Shown: piece by piece, positions 20,281 through 29,475 of the stretch | Position numbering within the stretch: position 1 is the stretch's first letter | Layout of the letters: each line of letters starts with the position of its first letter | From: Kosakonia sp. H02 | GTDB lineage: Bacteria; Pseudomonadota; Gammaproteobacteria; Enterobacterales; Enterobacteriaceae | Length of the DNA: 64,000 nucleotides | Reading direction: 5' to 3' | Assembly (NCBI GenBank): GCA_030704225.1 | Contig: CP131915.1 | Coordinates: 4,278,001 to 4,342,000 of the forward strand | Translations under genes and position numbers: made by a program | Notes under the pieces: generated by a model | What the model saw: only the letters and a program-made list of their open reading frames with translations | The model's database searches: none | Told to the model about the DNA's origin: nothing

Positions 20281-23200
20281 TTACTCGTCTTCCAGCTCGA
20301 TGTTGATACCCAGCGAACGAATCTCTTTCAACAGTACGTTGAAGGACTCTGGCATACCCGGTTCCATCTGATGGTTGCCGTCCACGATGTTTTTATACAT
20401 CTTGGTACGACCGTTCACGTCATCAGACTTAACGGTAAGCATTTCTTGCAGGGTGTATGCCGCGCCATAAGCTTCCAGCGCCCACACTTCCATCTCCCCG
20501 AAGCGCTGACCACCGAACTGCGCCTTACCACCCAGCGGCTGCTGAGTAACCAGGCTGTAAGAACCGGTGGAACGCGCATGCATTTTGTCATCAACCAGGT
20601 GGTTCAGTTTCAGCATGTACATGTAGCCAACGGTAACCTGGCGCTCGAACTGCTCACCGGTACGACCGTCGAACAGTGTGATCTGACCGGAAGTCGGCAG
20701 GCCACCCAGCTGTAACAGTTCCTTGATTTCAGACTCTTTCGCACCGTCGAAGACCGGCGTTGCGATCGGCATGCCTTTGCGCAGGTTTTCTGCCAGACGC
20801 AGAACTTCCTCATCGCTGAAGGTGCTCAGGTCGACTTTCTGACGAACGTCAGCGCCCAGATCGTATGCACGCTGGATGAACTCGCGCAGTTTCGCGACTT
20901 CTTGCTGCTGTTTCAGCATGGCGTTGATCTTATCGCCAATACCTTTCGCAGCCATACCCAGGTGGGTTTCAAGGATCTGACCGATGTTCATACGAGACGG
21001 TACGCCCAGCGGGTTCAGTACGATGTCTACCGGCGTGCCGTTTTCATCGTATGGCATATCTTCGATCGGGTTGATCTTGGAGATAACACCCTTGTTACCG
21101 TGACGACCTGCCATTTTATCACCCGGCTGGATCTGACGTTTCACGGCCAGATAAACCTTAACAATCTTCAGCACGCCCGGTGCCAGATCGTCGCCCTGAG
21201 TGATTTTGCGGCGTTTCGCTTCGAGTTTTTTCTCGAACTCGTGTTTCAGTTCGTCATACTGCTCAGCCAGCTGTTCCAGCTGATTTTGTTTCGCTTCGTC
21301 GGTCAGGCCGAGTTCCAGCCAGCGGTCGCGCGGCAGTTTGTCGAGCTTGTCAGCTTCAACGCCACCGGAAACCAGCACGGTATGGATACGGCTAAACAGG
21401 CCAGCTTCGAGGATCTGCAATTCTTCAGACAGGTCTTTCTTCGCCTGCTTCAGCTGCATCTCTTCGATTTCCAGCGCACGTTTGTCTTTTTCCACGCCAT
21501 CGCGGGTGAAGACCTGAACATCGATAACAGTACCGGAAACACCGTTTGGTACGCGCAGAGAAGAGTCTTTAACGTCAGACGCTTTCTCACCGAAGATGGC
21601 GCGCAGCAGTTTCTCTTCTGGCGTCAGCTGGGTTTCACCTTTCGGCGTTACCTTACCAACCAGAATGTCGCCGCCGGTCACTTCTGCACCGATGTAAACG
21701 ATACCGGATTCATCCAGTTTGGAGAGCGCAGCTTCACCCACGTTCGGGATATCAGCAGTGATCTCTTCCGGCCCCAGTTTGGTGTCACGGGACACACAAG
21801 CCAGTTCCTGGATGTGAATAGTGGTGAAACGATCTTCCTGAACCACACGCTCGGAGACAAGAATGGAGTCTTCGAAGTTGTAACCGTTCCACGGCATGAA
21901 CGCTACGCGCATGTTCTGACCGAGCGCCAGTTCACCGAGGTCGGTGGACGGACCGTCTGCCAGCACGTCGCCGCGCTCAATTGGCTCACCCAGATAGACA
22001 CACGGCATCTGATTGATGCAGGTGTTCTGGTTAGAACGGGTGTATTTGGTCAGGTTATAAATGTCGATACCTGCTTCGCCCGGGTACATCTCGTCTTCGT
22101 TAACTTTGATAACGATACGGGAAGCATCCACGTACTGAACGGTACCGCCACGTTTAGCGACTGCGGTTACACCGGAGTCAACGGCAACAGCACGTTCCAT
22201 ACCGGTACCAACCAGCGGCTTATCAGCGCGCAGAGTCGGAACCGCCTGACGTTGCATGTTCGCACCCATCAATGCACGGTTGGCGTCATCGTGTTCCAGG
22301 AACGGGATCAGGGACGCACCGACGGAAACCACCTGCTGGGTGGATACGTCCATGTAGTCAACCTGGTCTGCACTGAAAAGGCTGGATTCGCCTTTGCTGC
22401 GGCAGGTCACCAGATCTTCTGCAAAACGACCTTCATCCGTCAGGTTGGTGTTCGCCTGAGCGATGACGTAGTTACCTTCTTCAATTGCAGAAAGGTAATG
22501 GATCTCGTCAGTCACCACGCCGTCAGTCACTTTACGGTACGGCGTTTCGAGGAAGCCGTATTCGTTAGTCTGTGCGTACACGGACAGGGAGTTAATCAGA
22601 CCAATGTTCGGACCTTCAGGCGTTTCGATCGGACATACGCGACCGTAGTGGGTCGGGTGAACGTCTCGAACTTCGAAGCCTGCACGCTCACGGGTCAGAC
22701 CGCCTGGGCCGAGTGCAGAGATACGACGTTTGTGCGTAATCTCAGACAGCGGGTTGTTCTGGTCCATAAACTGAGACAGCTGGCTGGAACCGAAGAACTC
22801 TTTCACTGCGGCAGAGATAGGCTTGGCGTTGATCATGTCCTGCGGCATCAGGGTATCCAGATCGCCCAGAGACAGACGCTCTTTCACCGCACGTTCTACA
22901 CGCACCAGGCCAACGCGGAATTGGTTTTCCGCCATTTCGCCAACGGAACGGATACGACGGTTGCCGAGGTGGTCGATATCATCCACTTCACCGATGCCGT
23001 TACGGATACCGATGAGCTTTTTCATCACTTCGATGATGTCTTCTTTGCTCAGGATACCGGAACCTTCGATGCTGTCGCGCAGCAGAGAACGGTTGAACTT
23101 CATACGACCAACCGCAGAAAGATCGTAGCGGTCTTCGGAGAAGAACAGGTTCTCGAACAGGCTTTCAGCAGCTTCGCGAGTCGGCGGCTCACCAGGGCGC

Positions 23201-24309
23201 ATCATGCGGTAGATTTCTACCAGCGCGCTCAGACGATCGTTGGTCGGGTCGACACGCACAGTCTCAGACATGTACGGACCGTGATCCAGATCGTTGGTGA
23301 ACAGGGTTTCGATACGTTTGTGACCAGCCTGGCTCAGCTTCGCCAGCAGATCGAGCGACAGCTCCATGTTCGCCGGGCAGATCAGCTCGCCAGTGGATTC
23401 ATCAACGTAGTCTTTAGCAGCCACTTTGCCCGCGATGTACTCAACCGGTACTTCGATATGTTGAATCTCGTCTTTTTCCAACTGACGGATATGGCGCGCA
23501 GTGATACGGCGGCCTTTCTCAACATACATTTTGCCGTTCGCTTCGATATCGAAGGACGCGGTTTCGCCACGCAGACGTTCCGGCACCAGTTCCATCTGCA
23601 ATTTGTTGTCGCGAATTTCAAAGGTTACTTTTTCAAAGAACAGGTCAAGGATCTGCTCAGTGGTGTAATTCAGCGCGCGCAGAATGATGGTTGCCGGCAG
23701 CTTACGACGACGGTCGATACGAACAAACAGGTTGTCTTTCGGATCGAATTCGAAGTCCAGCCATGACCCGCGGTAAGGAATGATACGTGCGTTATAAAGC
23801 ACCTTACCAGATGAGTGGGTCTTACCCTTATCGCTGTCAAAGAAGACGCCAGGGCTACGGTGCAGCTGAGAAACGATAACACGTTCAGTACCGTTGATAA
23901 CAAAGGTACCGTTGTCGGTCATGAGCGGAATTTCGCCCATGTAGACTTCTTGTTCTTTAATGTCTTTAACGGTGCCTTCCGGCGCTTCGCGCTCGTAGAT
24001 CACCAGACGCAGTTTTACACGCAGCGGAGCGGAGTACGTTACGCCACGGATCTGACATTCTTTAACGTCAAAAACGGGTTCGCCAAGACGGTAGCTGACG
24101 TATTGCAGTTCCGAATTACCGCTGTAGCTCTTAATCGGGAACACGGAGCGGAACGCCGCTTCCAGACCGTATTGGCCTTCAGGATCTTGCTCGATGAACT
24201 TCTGGAACGAGTCAAGCTGGATAGAAAGGAGATATGGGACATCCAGTACTTGTGGACGTTTACCAAAATCCTTACGAATACGTTTTTTCTCGGTATAGGA
24301 GTAAACCAT
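20281..24309 (-). CDS. rpoB: RNA polymerase subunit beta
   Basis: 1342 residues from ATG 24309 (MVYSYTEKKRIRKDFG), exactly the E. coli length; the frame extended to 24342 is rejected. The rifampicin region reads QLSQFMDQNNPLSEITHKRR and so on, with no residue I would call a resistance substitution. The C-terminus contacts beta' and ends GINIELEDE. It lies downstream of rplL across a 322-bp leader with the classical attenuator. Confidence 0.99.
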   Translation of the reverse strand: MVYSYTEKKRIRKDFGKRPQVLDVPYLLSIQLDSFQKFIEQDPEGQYGLEAAFRSVFPIKSYSGNSELQYVSYRLGEPVFDVKECQIRGVTYSAPLRVKLRLVIYEREAPEGTVKDIKEQEVYMGEIPLMTDNGTFVINGTERVIVSQLHRSPGVFFDSDKGKTHSSGKVLYNARIIPYRGSWLDFEFDPKDNLFVRIDRRRKLPATIILRALNYTTEQILDLFFEKVTFEIRDNKLQMELVPERLRGETASFDIEANGKMYVEKGRRITARHIRQLEKDEIQHIEVPVEYIAGKVAAKDYVDESTGELICPANMELSLDLLAKLSQAGHKRIETLFTNDLDHGPYMSETVRVDPTNDRLSALVEIYRMMRPGEPPTREAAESLFENLFFSEDRYDLSAVGRMKFNRSLLRDSIEGSGILSKEDIIEVMKKLIGIRNGIGEVDDIDHLGNRRIRSVGEMAENQFRVGLVRVERAVKERLSLGDLDTLMPQDMINAKPISAAVKEFFGSSQLSQFMDQNNPLSEITHKRRISALGPGGLTRERAGFEVRDVHPTHYGRVCPIETPEGPNIGLINSLSVYAQTNEYGFLETPYRKVTDGVVTDEIHYLSAIEEGNYVIAQANTNLTDEGRFAEDLVTCRSKGESSLFSADQVDYMDVSTQQVVSVGASLIPFLEHDDANRALMGANMQRQAVPTLRADKPLVGTGMERAVAVDSGVTAVAKRGGTVQYVDASRIVIKVNEDEMYPGEAGIDIYNLTKYTRSNQNTCINQMPCVYLGEPIERGDVLADGPSTDLGELALGQNMRVAFMPWNGYNFEDSILVSERVVQEDRFTTIHIQELACVSRDTKLGPEEITADIPNVGEAALSKLDESGIVYIGAEVTGGDILVGKVTPKGETQLTPEEKLLRAIFGEKASDVKDSSLRVPNGVSGTVIDVQVFTRDGVEKDKRALEIEEMQLKQAKKDLSEELQILEAGLFSRIHTVLVSGGVEADKLDKLPRDRWLELGLTDEAKQNQLEQLAEQYDELKHEFEKKLEAKRRKITQGDDLAPGVLKIVKVYLAVKRQIQPGDKMAGRHGNKGVISKINPIEDMPYDENGTPVDIVLNPLGVPSRMNIGQILETHLGMAAKGIGDKINAMLKQQQEVAKLREFIQRAYDLGADVRQKVDLSTFSDEEVLRLAENLRKGMPIATPVFDGAKESEIKELLQLGGLPTSGQITLFDGRTGEQFERQVTVGYMYMLKLNHLVDDKMHARSTGSYSLVTQQPLGGKAQFGGQRFGEMEVWALEAYGAAYTLQEMLTVKSDDVNGRTKMYKNIVDGNHQMEPGMPESFNVLLKEIRSLGINIELEDE

Positions 24310-24631
24310 AGGGTTCCTCAGCTCGCTGACAAGTCGACCCACTCTGCCCAGGGAAAGGACAGTTTATGCAACACTATTTTTTTGACCGGAAAGTGGAGCA
24401 CTTTCCGCAATGCTTGTTGCTATCACGCTTAAACCATTTCATTGCGATTTACACAGAAAAACGCTTCTGTCGCAGTATATTAAGTCGTCGATAGAAACAA
24501 GCATTGTAAAGGCTACTGGCAGTCAAACAGTGTGAAACGCTACCGGCACCTTTTACAGCGCAAAAAGGCTGGTGACCAAAAAGTCACCAGCCATCAGCCT
24601 GATTTCTCAGGCTGCAACCGGAAGGGTTGGC
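24310..24631 (-). promoter_or_regulatory. rplL-rpoB intergenic region with attenuator
   Basis: No gene. Contains GGCTGGTGAC/GTCACCAGCC (24567-24592), on the minus strand followed by TTTTTGCGC: this is the partial terminator that in E. coli lets only part of the rplKAJL transcripts continue into rpoBC. A second perfect hairpin, CGGAAAGT/ACTTTCCG (24387-24407), and ACAGAA/TTCTGT near 24455 lie in the region where E. coli has the RNase III processing site. Confidence 0.8.
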
Positions 24632-25000
24632 TTATTTAACTTCAACTTCAGCGCCAGCTTCTTCCAGAGATTTTTTCAGAGCTTCAGCGTCATCTTTGCT
24701 CACGCCTTCTTTCAGAGCGGCCGGAGCAGATTCTACCAGGTCTTTAGCTTCTTTCAGACCCAGGCCAGTTGCGCCACGTACTGCTTTGATAACAGCAACT
24801 TTGTTAGCGCCAGCGGCTTTCAGAATTACGTCGAACTCAGTTTTTTCTTCAGCAGCTTCAGCAGCCGGGCCAGCAGCAACAGCTACAGCGGCAGCAGCGG
24901 AAACACCGAATTTTTCTTCCATTGCAGAGATCAGTTCTACAACGTCCATTACGGACATAGCGGCAACTGCTTCAATGATTTGATCTTTAGTGATAGACAT
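24632..25000 (-). CDS. rplL: 50S ribosomal protein L7/L12
   Basis: 122 residues (E. coli 121). Stalk protein that recruits and activates translation GTPases. N-terminal dimer domain, an Ala/Pro-rich hinge (AAAAVAVAAGPAAEAAEE) around residues 35-52 and the C-terminal factor-binding domain VIKAVRGATGLGLKEAKDLVE. Behind rplJ by 66 bp and translated in excess of it (four copies per ribosome). Confidence 0.98.
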   Translation of the reverse strand: MSITKDQIIEAVAAMSVMDVVELISAMEEKFGVSAAAAVAVAAGPAAEAAEEKTEFDVILKAAGANKVAVIKAVRGATGLGLKEAKDLVESAPAALKEGVSKDDAEALKKSLEEAGAEVEVK

Positions 25001-25066
25001 TTAAATTGTTCCTGAATATCAGAATAAGTTTATACGTAAGCGAATGCGTTAAAGAGAAAACTGCGA

Positions 25067-25564
25067 TTAAGCAGCTTCTTTCGCATCGCGTACAGCAGCC
25101 AGAGTGCGGACCAGTTTGCCAGCAGAGGCTTCTTTCATGGTCGCCATCAGGCGTGCAATTGCTTCTTCGTAGGTCGGCAGGGTTGCCAGGCGATCGATCT
25201 GCGACGCCGGGATCAACTCACCTTCAAAGGCAGCGGCTTTGACCTCAAATTTTGCATTCGCTTTCGCGAAATCTTTGAACAGACGAGCAGCAGCGCCCGG
25301 GTGTTCCATAGAATATGCAATCAGGGTCGGACCAACGAACGCGTCTTTCAGGCACTCAAACTGAGTACCTTCAACAACACGGCGCAGCAGGGTGTTGCGA
25401 ACAACACGCATGTAAACGCCGGCTTCGCGACCTGCTTTACGCAGTTCGGTCATTTTATCTACGGTAACGCCACGGGAATCCGCAACAACCGCAGACAGCG
25501 CGCCTTTGGCTACTTCGCTGACTTCAGCAACAATCGCTTGTTTGTCTTGAAGATTTAAAGCCAT
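25067..25564 (-). CDS. rplJ: 50S ribosomal protein L10
   Basis: 165 residues from ATG 25564 (MALNLQDKQAIVAEVSE), as in E. coli; the frame running up to 25597 is rejected. Anchors L7/L12 dimers to the stalk base and, bound to L12, represses its own translation through the leader mRNA. Followed by rplL. Confidence 0.98.
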   Translation of the reverse strand: MALNLQDKQAIVAEVSEVAKGALSAVVADSRGVTVDKMTELRKAGREAGVYMRVVRNTLLRRVVEGTQFECLKDAFVGPTLIAYSMEHPGAAARLFKDFAKANAKFEVKAAAFEGELIPASQIDRLATLPTYEEAIARLMATMKEASAGKLVRTLAAVRDAKEAA

Positions 25565-25863
25565 TAGCTTTGCTCCTGGATGTTTGCCAGGGCTCATGCC
25601 CTGGAACTCACTTCACTCTTCTCAAAGAAAAGAGCGTCTTAATACGGTGAGCAGAAACAAGCCAAAGAGTACTTAAAAAATATTCTTCAGGTTCTGTCAC
25701 CGTCTACGCAGGGAATTAAGTCTCTTGCGAAACACCTGCGGTCTTCGACGGAGGCCTGGATAGGCCAGGCTCCAACGAACAAATCTGTTTGTTTGCTAAC
25801 TTACGCTAGCAAAACGTGGGGGGAAGATTGTAGACAAATCCACCACCCACGTAAAGGCGAATA
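25565..25863 (-). promoter_or_regulatory. rplJ promoter and L10 autoregulatory leader
   Basis: Promoter TTTACG (complement of 25850-25855), 17 bp, TACAAT (25827-25832), corresponding to E. coli P-L10. The long leader that follows holds several pairings, including CCAGGGC/GCCCTGG (about 25587-25604) just before the rplJ start, consistent with the leader where L10-L12 represses translation. Confidence 0.75.
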
Positions 25864-26568
25864 TTAGTTCGCCGCTGCGTTCAGACCAGCCTGGTCTACC
25901 GCAACACCAGCACCCATGGTGGTGGAGATGCTAACTTTCTTGATGTACACGCCTTTCGCCTGAGACGGTTTTGCTTTTTTCAGCGCAACCAGCAGAGATT
26001 CCAGGTTTTCTTTCAGTTTATCAGCGTCAAAGTCCACTTTACCGATGGTGGTGTGGATGATGCCGTTTTTGTCGTTACGGTAACGAACCTGACCTGCTTT
26101 AGCGTTTTTAACTGCTTCAGCAACGTTCGGCGTTACAGTACCCACTTTCGGGTTCGGCATCAGGCCACGCGGACCCAGAACCTGGCCCAGTTGACCAACA
26201 ACGCGCATTGCATCCGGGGAAGCAATAACAACGTCAAAGTTCATTTCGCCTTTTTTGATCTGTTCAGCCAGATCTTCCATACCTACCAGCTCTGCGCCAG
26301 CTGCTTTAGCAGCTTCAGCGTTCGGGCCCTGGGCAAATACGGCTACGCGAACAGAACGGCCAGTACCGTGCGGCAGTACAGTTGCACCACGTACGTTCTG
26401 GTCAGATTTACGCGCGTCGATGCCGAGGTTAACAGCAACGTCTACGCTTTCGACGAATTTAGCAGTGGCCAGCTCTTTCAACAGAGCAATGGCTTCGTTG
26501 ATGTCGTACTGTTTGGTCGCATCAACTTTGTCACGGATCACGCGCATGCGCTTGGTCAGTTTAGCCAT
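25864..26568 (-). CDS. rplA: 50S ribosomal protein L1
   Basis: 234 residues, the E. coli length. Binds 23S rRNA helices 76-78 in the mobile L1 stalk and represses the rplKA message. Recognisable by MAKLTKRMRVIRDKVD and the signature around GPRGLMPNPKVGTVT. It starts 3 bp after rplK. Confidence 0.98.
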   Translation of the reverse strand: MAKLTKRMRVIRDKVDATKQYDINEAIALLKELATAKFVESVDVAVNLGIDARKSDQNVRGATVLPHGTGRSVRVAVFAQGPNAEAAKAAGAELVGMEDLAEQIKKGEMNFDVVIASPDAMRVVGQLGQVLGPRGLMPNPKVGTVTPNVAEAVKNAKAGQVRYRNDKNGIIHTTIGKVDFDADKLKENLESLLVALKKAKPSQAKGVYIKKVSISTTMGAGVAVDQAGLNAAAN

Positions 26569-26571
26569 TTC

Positions 26572-27000
26572 TTAATCCTCCACTACCAGGCCCATGGAAC
26601 GTGCAGTACCTTCGATTGAGCGAGTCATCGCTTCAATGTCAGCACCGGTCATGTCCGCGGCTTTAGTCTGAGCGATTTCCTGCAACTGAGCGCGGGAGAT
26701 TTTGCCCACTTTGTCTTTGTTCGGCTTGCCGGAACCAGACTTGATACCAGCCGCTTTCTTCAGCAGAACTGCTGCCGGAGGCGTTTTGGTAATGAAAGTG
26801 AAGGAACGGTCAGCGTAAACGGTAATAACAACCGGAATCGGCAGACCTTTTTCGATGGAATCAGTTTTGGCGTTAAACGCTTTACAGAATTCCATGATGT
26901 TAACACCCTGCTGACCCAGAGCCGGACCAACCGGTGGGCTCGGGTTTGCCATGCCAGCTGCAACTTGCAGCTTGACGTAGGCCTGGACTTTCTTAGCCAT
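26572..27000 (-). CDS. rplK: 50S ribosomal protein L11
   Basis: 142 residues as in E. coli. Sits in the GTPase centre and is needed for RelA activation. Proline-rich N-terminal segment ANPSPPVGPALGQQGVN (residues about 18-34) is the thiostrepton-binding part. Followed by rplA; the L1 repressor site should be in the leader just before this gene. Confidence 0.98.
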   Translation of the reverse strand: MAKKVQAYVKLQVAAGMANPSPPVGPALGQQGVNIMEFCKAFNAKTDSIEKGLPIPVVITVYADRSFTFITKTPPAAVLLKKAAGIKSGSGKPNKDKVGKISRAQLQEIAQTKAADMTGADIEAMTRSIEGTARSMGLVVED

Positions 27001-27083
27001 TGAAATTTCCTCGTTTGGGTATAGCGCCCCGAAAGGCTCCCCGTGTTTAAATGCGTTTTACGGGTTCAGAACCCATAAAAACA

Positions 27084-27123
27084 AAAGGCGCGAAATTGTA
27101 TGTCAATTTCGCGCCCTGTGCAA
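27084..27123 (-). promoter_or_regulatory. nusG terminator overlapping the rplK promoter
   Basis: A near-perfect hairpin GGCGCGAAATTG/CAATTTCGCGCC (27087-27115) followed on the minus strand by TTTTGTTTTTA ends the secE-nusG message. In the same bases is a promoter: TTGCAC (complement of 27118-27123), 17 bp, TACAAT (27095-27100), matching the place of P-L11. Confidence 0.7.
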
Positions 27124-27141
27124 CGTTTGATCGCCGAATAT

Positions 27142-27687
27142 TTAGGCTTTTTCGACCTGGCTGAAATCCAGCTCTACCGGGGTCGCACGACCGAAGATAG
27201 AAACGGAAACTTTCAGGCGAGACTTTTCATAGTCCACTTCTTCAACCACACCATTAAAGTCGGCAAACGGACCATCACTAACGCGGACCATTTCACCCGG
27301 CTCGAACAGCGTTTTCGGACGCGGTTTATCACCAACCTGCTGGAGGCGGTTCATGATCGCATCCACTTCTTTATCGCTAATTGGTGCAGGACGATCGGAA
27401 GTACCACCGATGAAGCCCATTACGCGCGGAACGCTGCGTACCAGGTGCCAGCTGGCGTCGTTCATTACCATCTGGACAAGCACGTAGCCCGGGAAGAATT
27501 TGCGTTCGCTTTTACGACGCTGGCCGCCACGGATTTCGACCACTTCTTCGGTCGGCACCATGACTTCACCAAACAACTCTTCCATATTGTGTAATTTGAT
27601 ATGCTCGCGCAGCGATGTAGCTACGCGGCCTTCAAAACCGGAAAACGCCTGAACGACGTACCAGCGCTTTTTAGGAGCTTCAGACAT
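27142..27687 (-). CDS. nusG: Transcription elongation/termination factor NusG
   Basis: 181 residues, as in E. coli. N-terminal NGN domain (RWYVVQAFSGFEGRVA) binds RNA polymerase; the C-terminal KOW domain (EPGEMVRVSDGPFADFNGVVEEV) contacts Rho or ribosomal protein S10. One base separates it from secE. Confidence 0.98.
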   Translation of the reverse strand: MSEAPKKRWYVVQAFSGFEGRVATSLREHIKLHNMEELFGEVMVPTEEVVEIRGGQRRKSERKFFPGYVLVQMVMNDASWHLVRSVPRVMGFIGGTSDRPAPISDKEVDAIMNRLQQVGDKPRPKTLFEPGEMVRVSDGPFADFNGVVEEVDYEKSRLKVSVSIFGRATPVELDFSQVEKA

Positions 27688-27688
27688 C

Positions 27689-28072
27689 TCAGAACCTCAG
27701 GCCAGTGATAAAGGAAACCAGGCGGACCAGAATACCATCCAGTCCCCACAGGATCAGTGACATGACTGCGGTTACCGCAGCCACGATCAATGTGGTGTGC
27801 AATGTTTCCTGACGAGTGGGCCAAATCACTTTACGTACTTCGGTTCTCGCTTCACGGGCAAAAGCGACTGTCGCTTTGCCCTTCGTCGTCAACAGCGCGA
27901 CACCACCTGCTGCAGCAATCAGAATTACAACTGCCAGCGCGCGGAGCGGCAGCATCATGTCACGATAAAGATAGTTGCCAACGATAGCCACGAGCAGCAG
28001 AACTGCAACAACAACCCACTTCATCGCTTCCAGGCCGCGCCCGCTCCCTTGAGCTTCGGTATTCGCACTCAT
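27689..28072 (-). CDS. secE: Preprotein translocase subunit SecE
   Basis: 127 residues from ATG 28072 (MSANTEAQGSGRGLEAMKW), the E. coli length. It clamps SecY in the inner membrane. Three membrane helices: about residues 19-36, 45-63 and 93-115, the last after the conserved amphipathic REARTEVRKVIWPTRQE. Upstream it should be separated from tufB by a terminator and its own promoter, which is the case here. Confidence 0.97.
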   Translation of the reverse strand: MSANTEAQGSGRGLEAMKWVVVAVLLLVAIVGNYLYRDMMLPLRALAVVILIAAAGGVALLTTKGKATVAFAREARTEVRKVIWPTRQETLHTTLIVAAVTAVMSLILWGLDGILVRLVSFITGLRF

Positions 28073-28243
28073 AAACCAACCTGTCACAAGAATTCAGACA
28101 AACATTTTTGCCCCGCATAAGCGAGGCAACCGAACCGAAATGCTCTGGCGAGTTTCGGACCAACGCCCTCTTCAGAGCCTGTCTCAGCAATGATTATGGT
28201 CAAAAAAATCACTGATGAGCCAGGTTCTGCGTCGAAAGCGTAC

Positions 28244-28271
28244 AAAAAGGGCATCAAATGATGCCCTTTTC
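28244..28271 (-). terminator. tufB terminator
   Basis: Minus strand GGGCATCA/TGATGCCC followed by TTTTTGTA, 29 bp after the tufB stop; the opposite strand also has TTTTC. Confidence 0.85.
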
Positions 28272-28300
28272 TTGCGCATTGCGTCAAATGTTATCAGCGA

Positions 28301-28636
28301 TTAGCTGAGAACTTTTGCTACAACGCCCGCGCCAACGGTACGGCCGCCTTCACGGATTGCGAAACGCAGACCATCGTCCATTGCGATCGGGTGGATCAGG
28401 GTAACAACCATTTTGATGTTGTCGCCCGGCATTACCATCTCCACGCCTTCCGGCAGTTCGATGGTGCCAGTCACGTCAGTTGTACGGAAGTAGAACTGCG
28501 GACGGTAGCCTTTGAAGAACGGAGTGTGACGGCCGCCTTCATCTTTGGACAGGATGTACACTTCAGATTCGAATTTGGTGTGCGGCTTGATGGTGCCCGG
28601 CTTAGCCAGTACCTGACCACGTTCGATTTCTTCACG
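28301..28636 (-). pseudogene. tufB: Elongation factor Tu, 3' fragment only (tufB)
   Basis: The last 111 of 394 residues of EF-Tu are present and intact, from REEIERGQVLAKPG to GAGVVAKVLS. The frame loses all similarity to EF-Tu upstream of 28636, where rRNA promoter sequence begins. The shorter frame starting at ATG 28561 is only part of this remnant. It holds domain 3 and part of domain 2 but no GTPase domain, so it cannot work as EF-Tu. Position next to secE identifies it as tufB rather than tufA. The four tRNA genes normally upstream (thrU, tyrU, glyT, thrT) are missing. Confidence 0.93.
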
Positions 28637-28640
28637 ACGC
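28634..28640. other. Join between tufB and an rRNA promoter
   Basis: EF-Tu coding sequence is recognisable up to 28636; from 28637 on the minus strand the sequence is the rrn P2 region, ending AAAGCGT where the -10 box should come. Only about 3 bp (CGT) could be shared. This is either an assembly join or a rearrangement breakpoint. Confidence 0.85.
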
Positions 28641-28830
28641 TTTCCTCTTTCAGAGTCAACCCTGAATTTCAGGATTTCTCTGTTTCGTTGAAGCGACTAT
28701 CTGGTGAAGTGATTCACGTTGTCGTGTCAACGGAGGCGCATTATAGGGATCCCAATTTTTAGCACAAGTCTTTTTGCGATCTTTTTTTCTGACTGCTGTT
28801 TTTTCATTCTTTTTGCTGCGATCCCGTACG
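28637..28830 (-). promoter_or_regulatory. rRNA operon promoter P1 and the upstream half of P2 (rrnD-like)
   Basis: P1: TTGTGC (complement of 28762-28767), 16 bp spacer, TATAAT (28740-28745), with an A/T-rich upstream region (28768-28818) fit for an UP element and Fis sites. P2: TTGACT (28654-28659) followed by CTGAAAGAGGAAAGCGT, then cut off where the -10 should be. Beside yrdA, E. coli has rrnD, which fits. No 16S sequence follows. Confidence 0.8.
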
Positions 28831-28920
28831 ATCTGCGCAAATAATGATTCGCAAAAGGGTTGCAGAAGACGGATCGAGCAATCACAGTCACTCTCTCAGC
28901 CTGTTTTAAATGAGGTAATT

Positions 28921-29475
28921 ATGTCTACCGTATTACGTCCTTATAAGGATCTGCTTCCTGAAATGGGTCAGCGAGTAATGGTTGATGCCACGAGCGTGGT
29001 TATTGGCGATGTCAGAATTGCTGATGATGTGGGTATTTGGCCGCTGGTGGTGATTCGTGGCGATGTAAATTATGTCGAGATCGGCGCACGCAGCAATATA
29101 CAGGACGGCTGCGTCCTGCATGTCACGCATAAGTCCTCTTATAACCCCGACGGCAATCCGCTGATCATTGGTGAAGATGTGACAGTCGGGCATAAAGTGA
29201 TGCTACACGGCTGCACGATTGGCAATCGCGTACTGGTTGGTATGGGTTCCATCTTACTTGACGGTGCCATAATCGAAGATGATGTCATGATCGGTGCGGG
29301 TAGCCTGGTTCCCCAAAACAAACGTCTCGAGAGCGGATACCTCTATTTAGGTAGCCCGATAAAACAGATCCGCCCCTTGCAGGTGGCGGAAATTGAAGGA
29401 TTGAAGTATTCGGCAAACAACTACGTGAAATGGAAAGATGAATATCTGGATCAAGAAATCCAGACAATGCCCTGA
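28921..29475 (+). CDS. yrdA: Gamma-carbonic-anhydrase-like protein YrdA
   Basis: 184 residues from ATG 28921 (MSTVLRPYKDLLPEMGQ), the E. coli length; the longer frame from 28774 is rejected. Left-handed beta-helix with hexapeptide repeats through residues 25-150 and the three metal-binding His positions seen in VLHVTHK and GHKVMLHG. Catalysis as carbonic anhydrase is not established for this member. Convergent with yrdB, overlapping by 25 bp. Confidence 0.95.
   Translation: MSTVLRPYKDLLPEMGQRVMVDATSVVIGDVRIADDVGIWPLVVIRGDVNYVEIGARSNIQDGCVLHVTHKSSYNPDGNPLIIGEDVTVGHKVMLHGCTIGNRVLVGMGSILLDGAIIEDDVMIGAGSLVPQNKRLESGYLYLGSPIKQIRPLQVAEIEGLKYSANNYVKWKDEYLDQEIQTMP

Noticed and set aside
20902..23766. 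Plus-strand open frame of about 950 codons
   Set aside because: Antisense to rpoB, no ribosome-binding site, no recognisable domain; a shadow of a highly biased gene.
28088..28300. tRNA genes near tufB
   Set aside because: No cloverleaf or GTTCGA-type T-loop could be found; the region only holds the tufB terminator and secE upstream sequence.
28301..28561. Short 86-codon gene starting MYILSKDEGG
   Set aside because: It is an internal Met of the EF-Tu frame; the coding similarity extends to 28636, so it is part of the tufB fragment and not a separate gene.
28637..28920. Start of an rRNA operon reading left
   Set aside because: Only the promoter region is present; no boxA, leader or 16S sequence follows.
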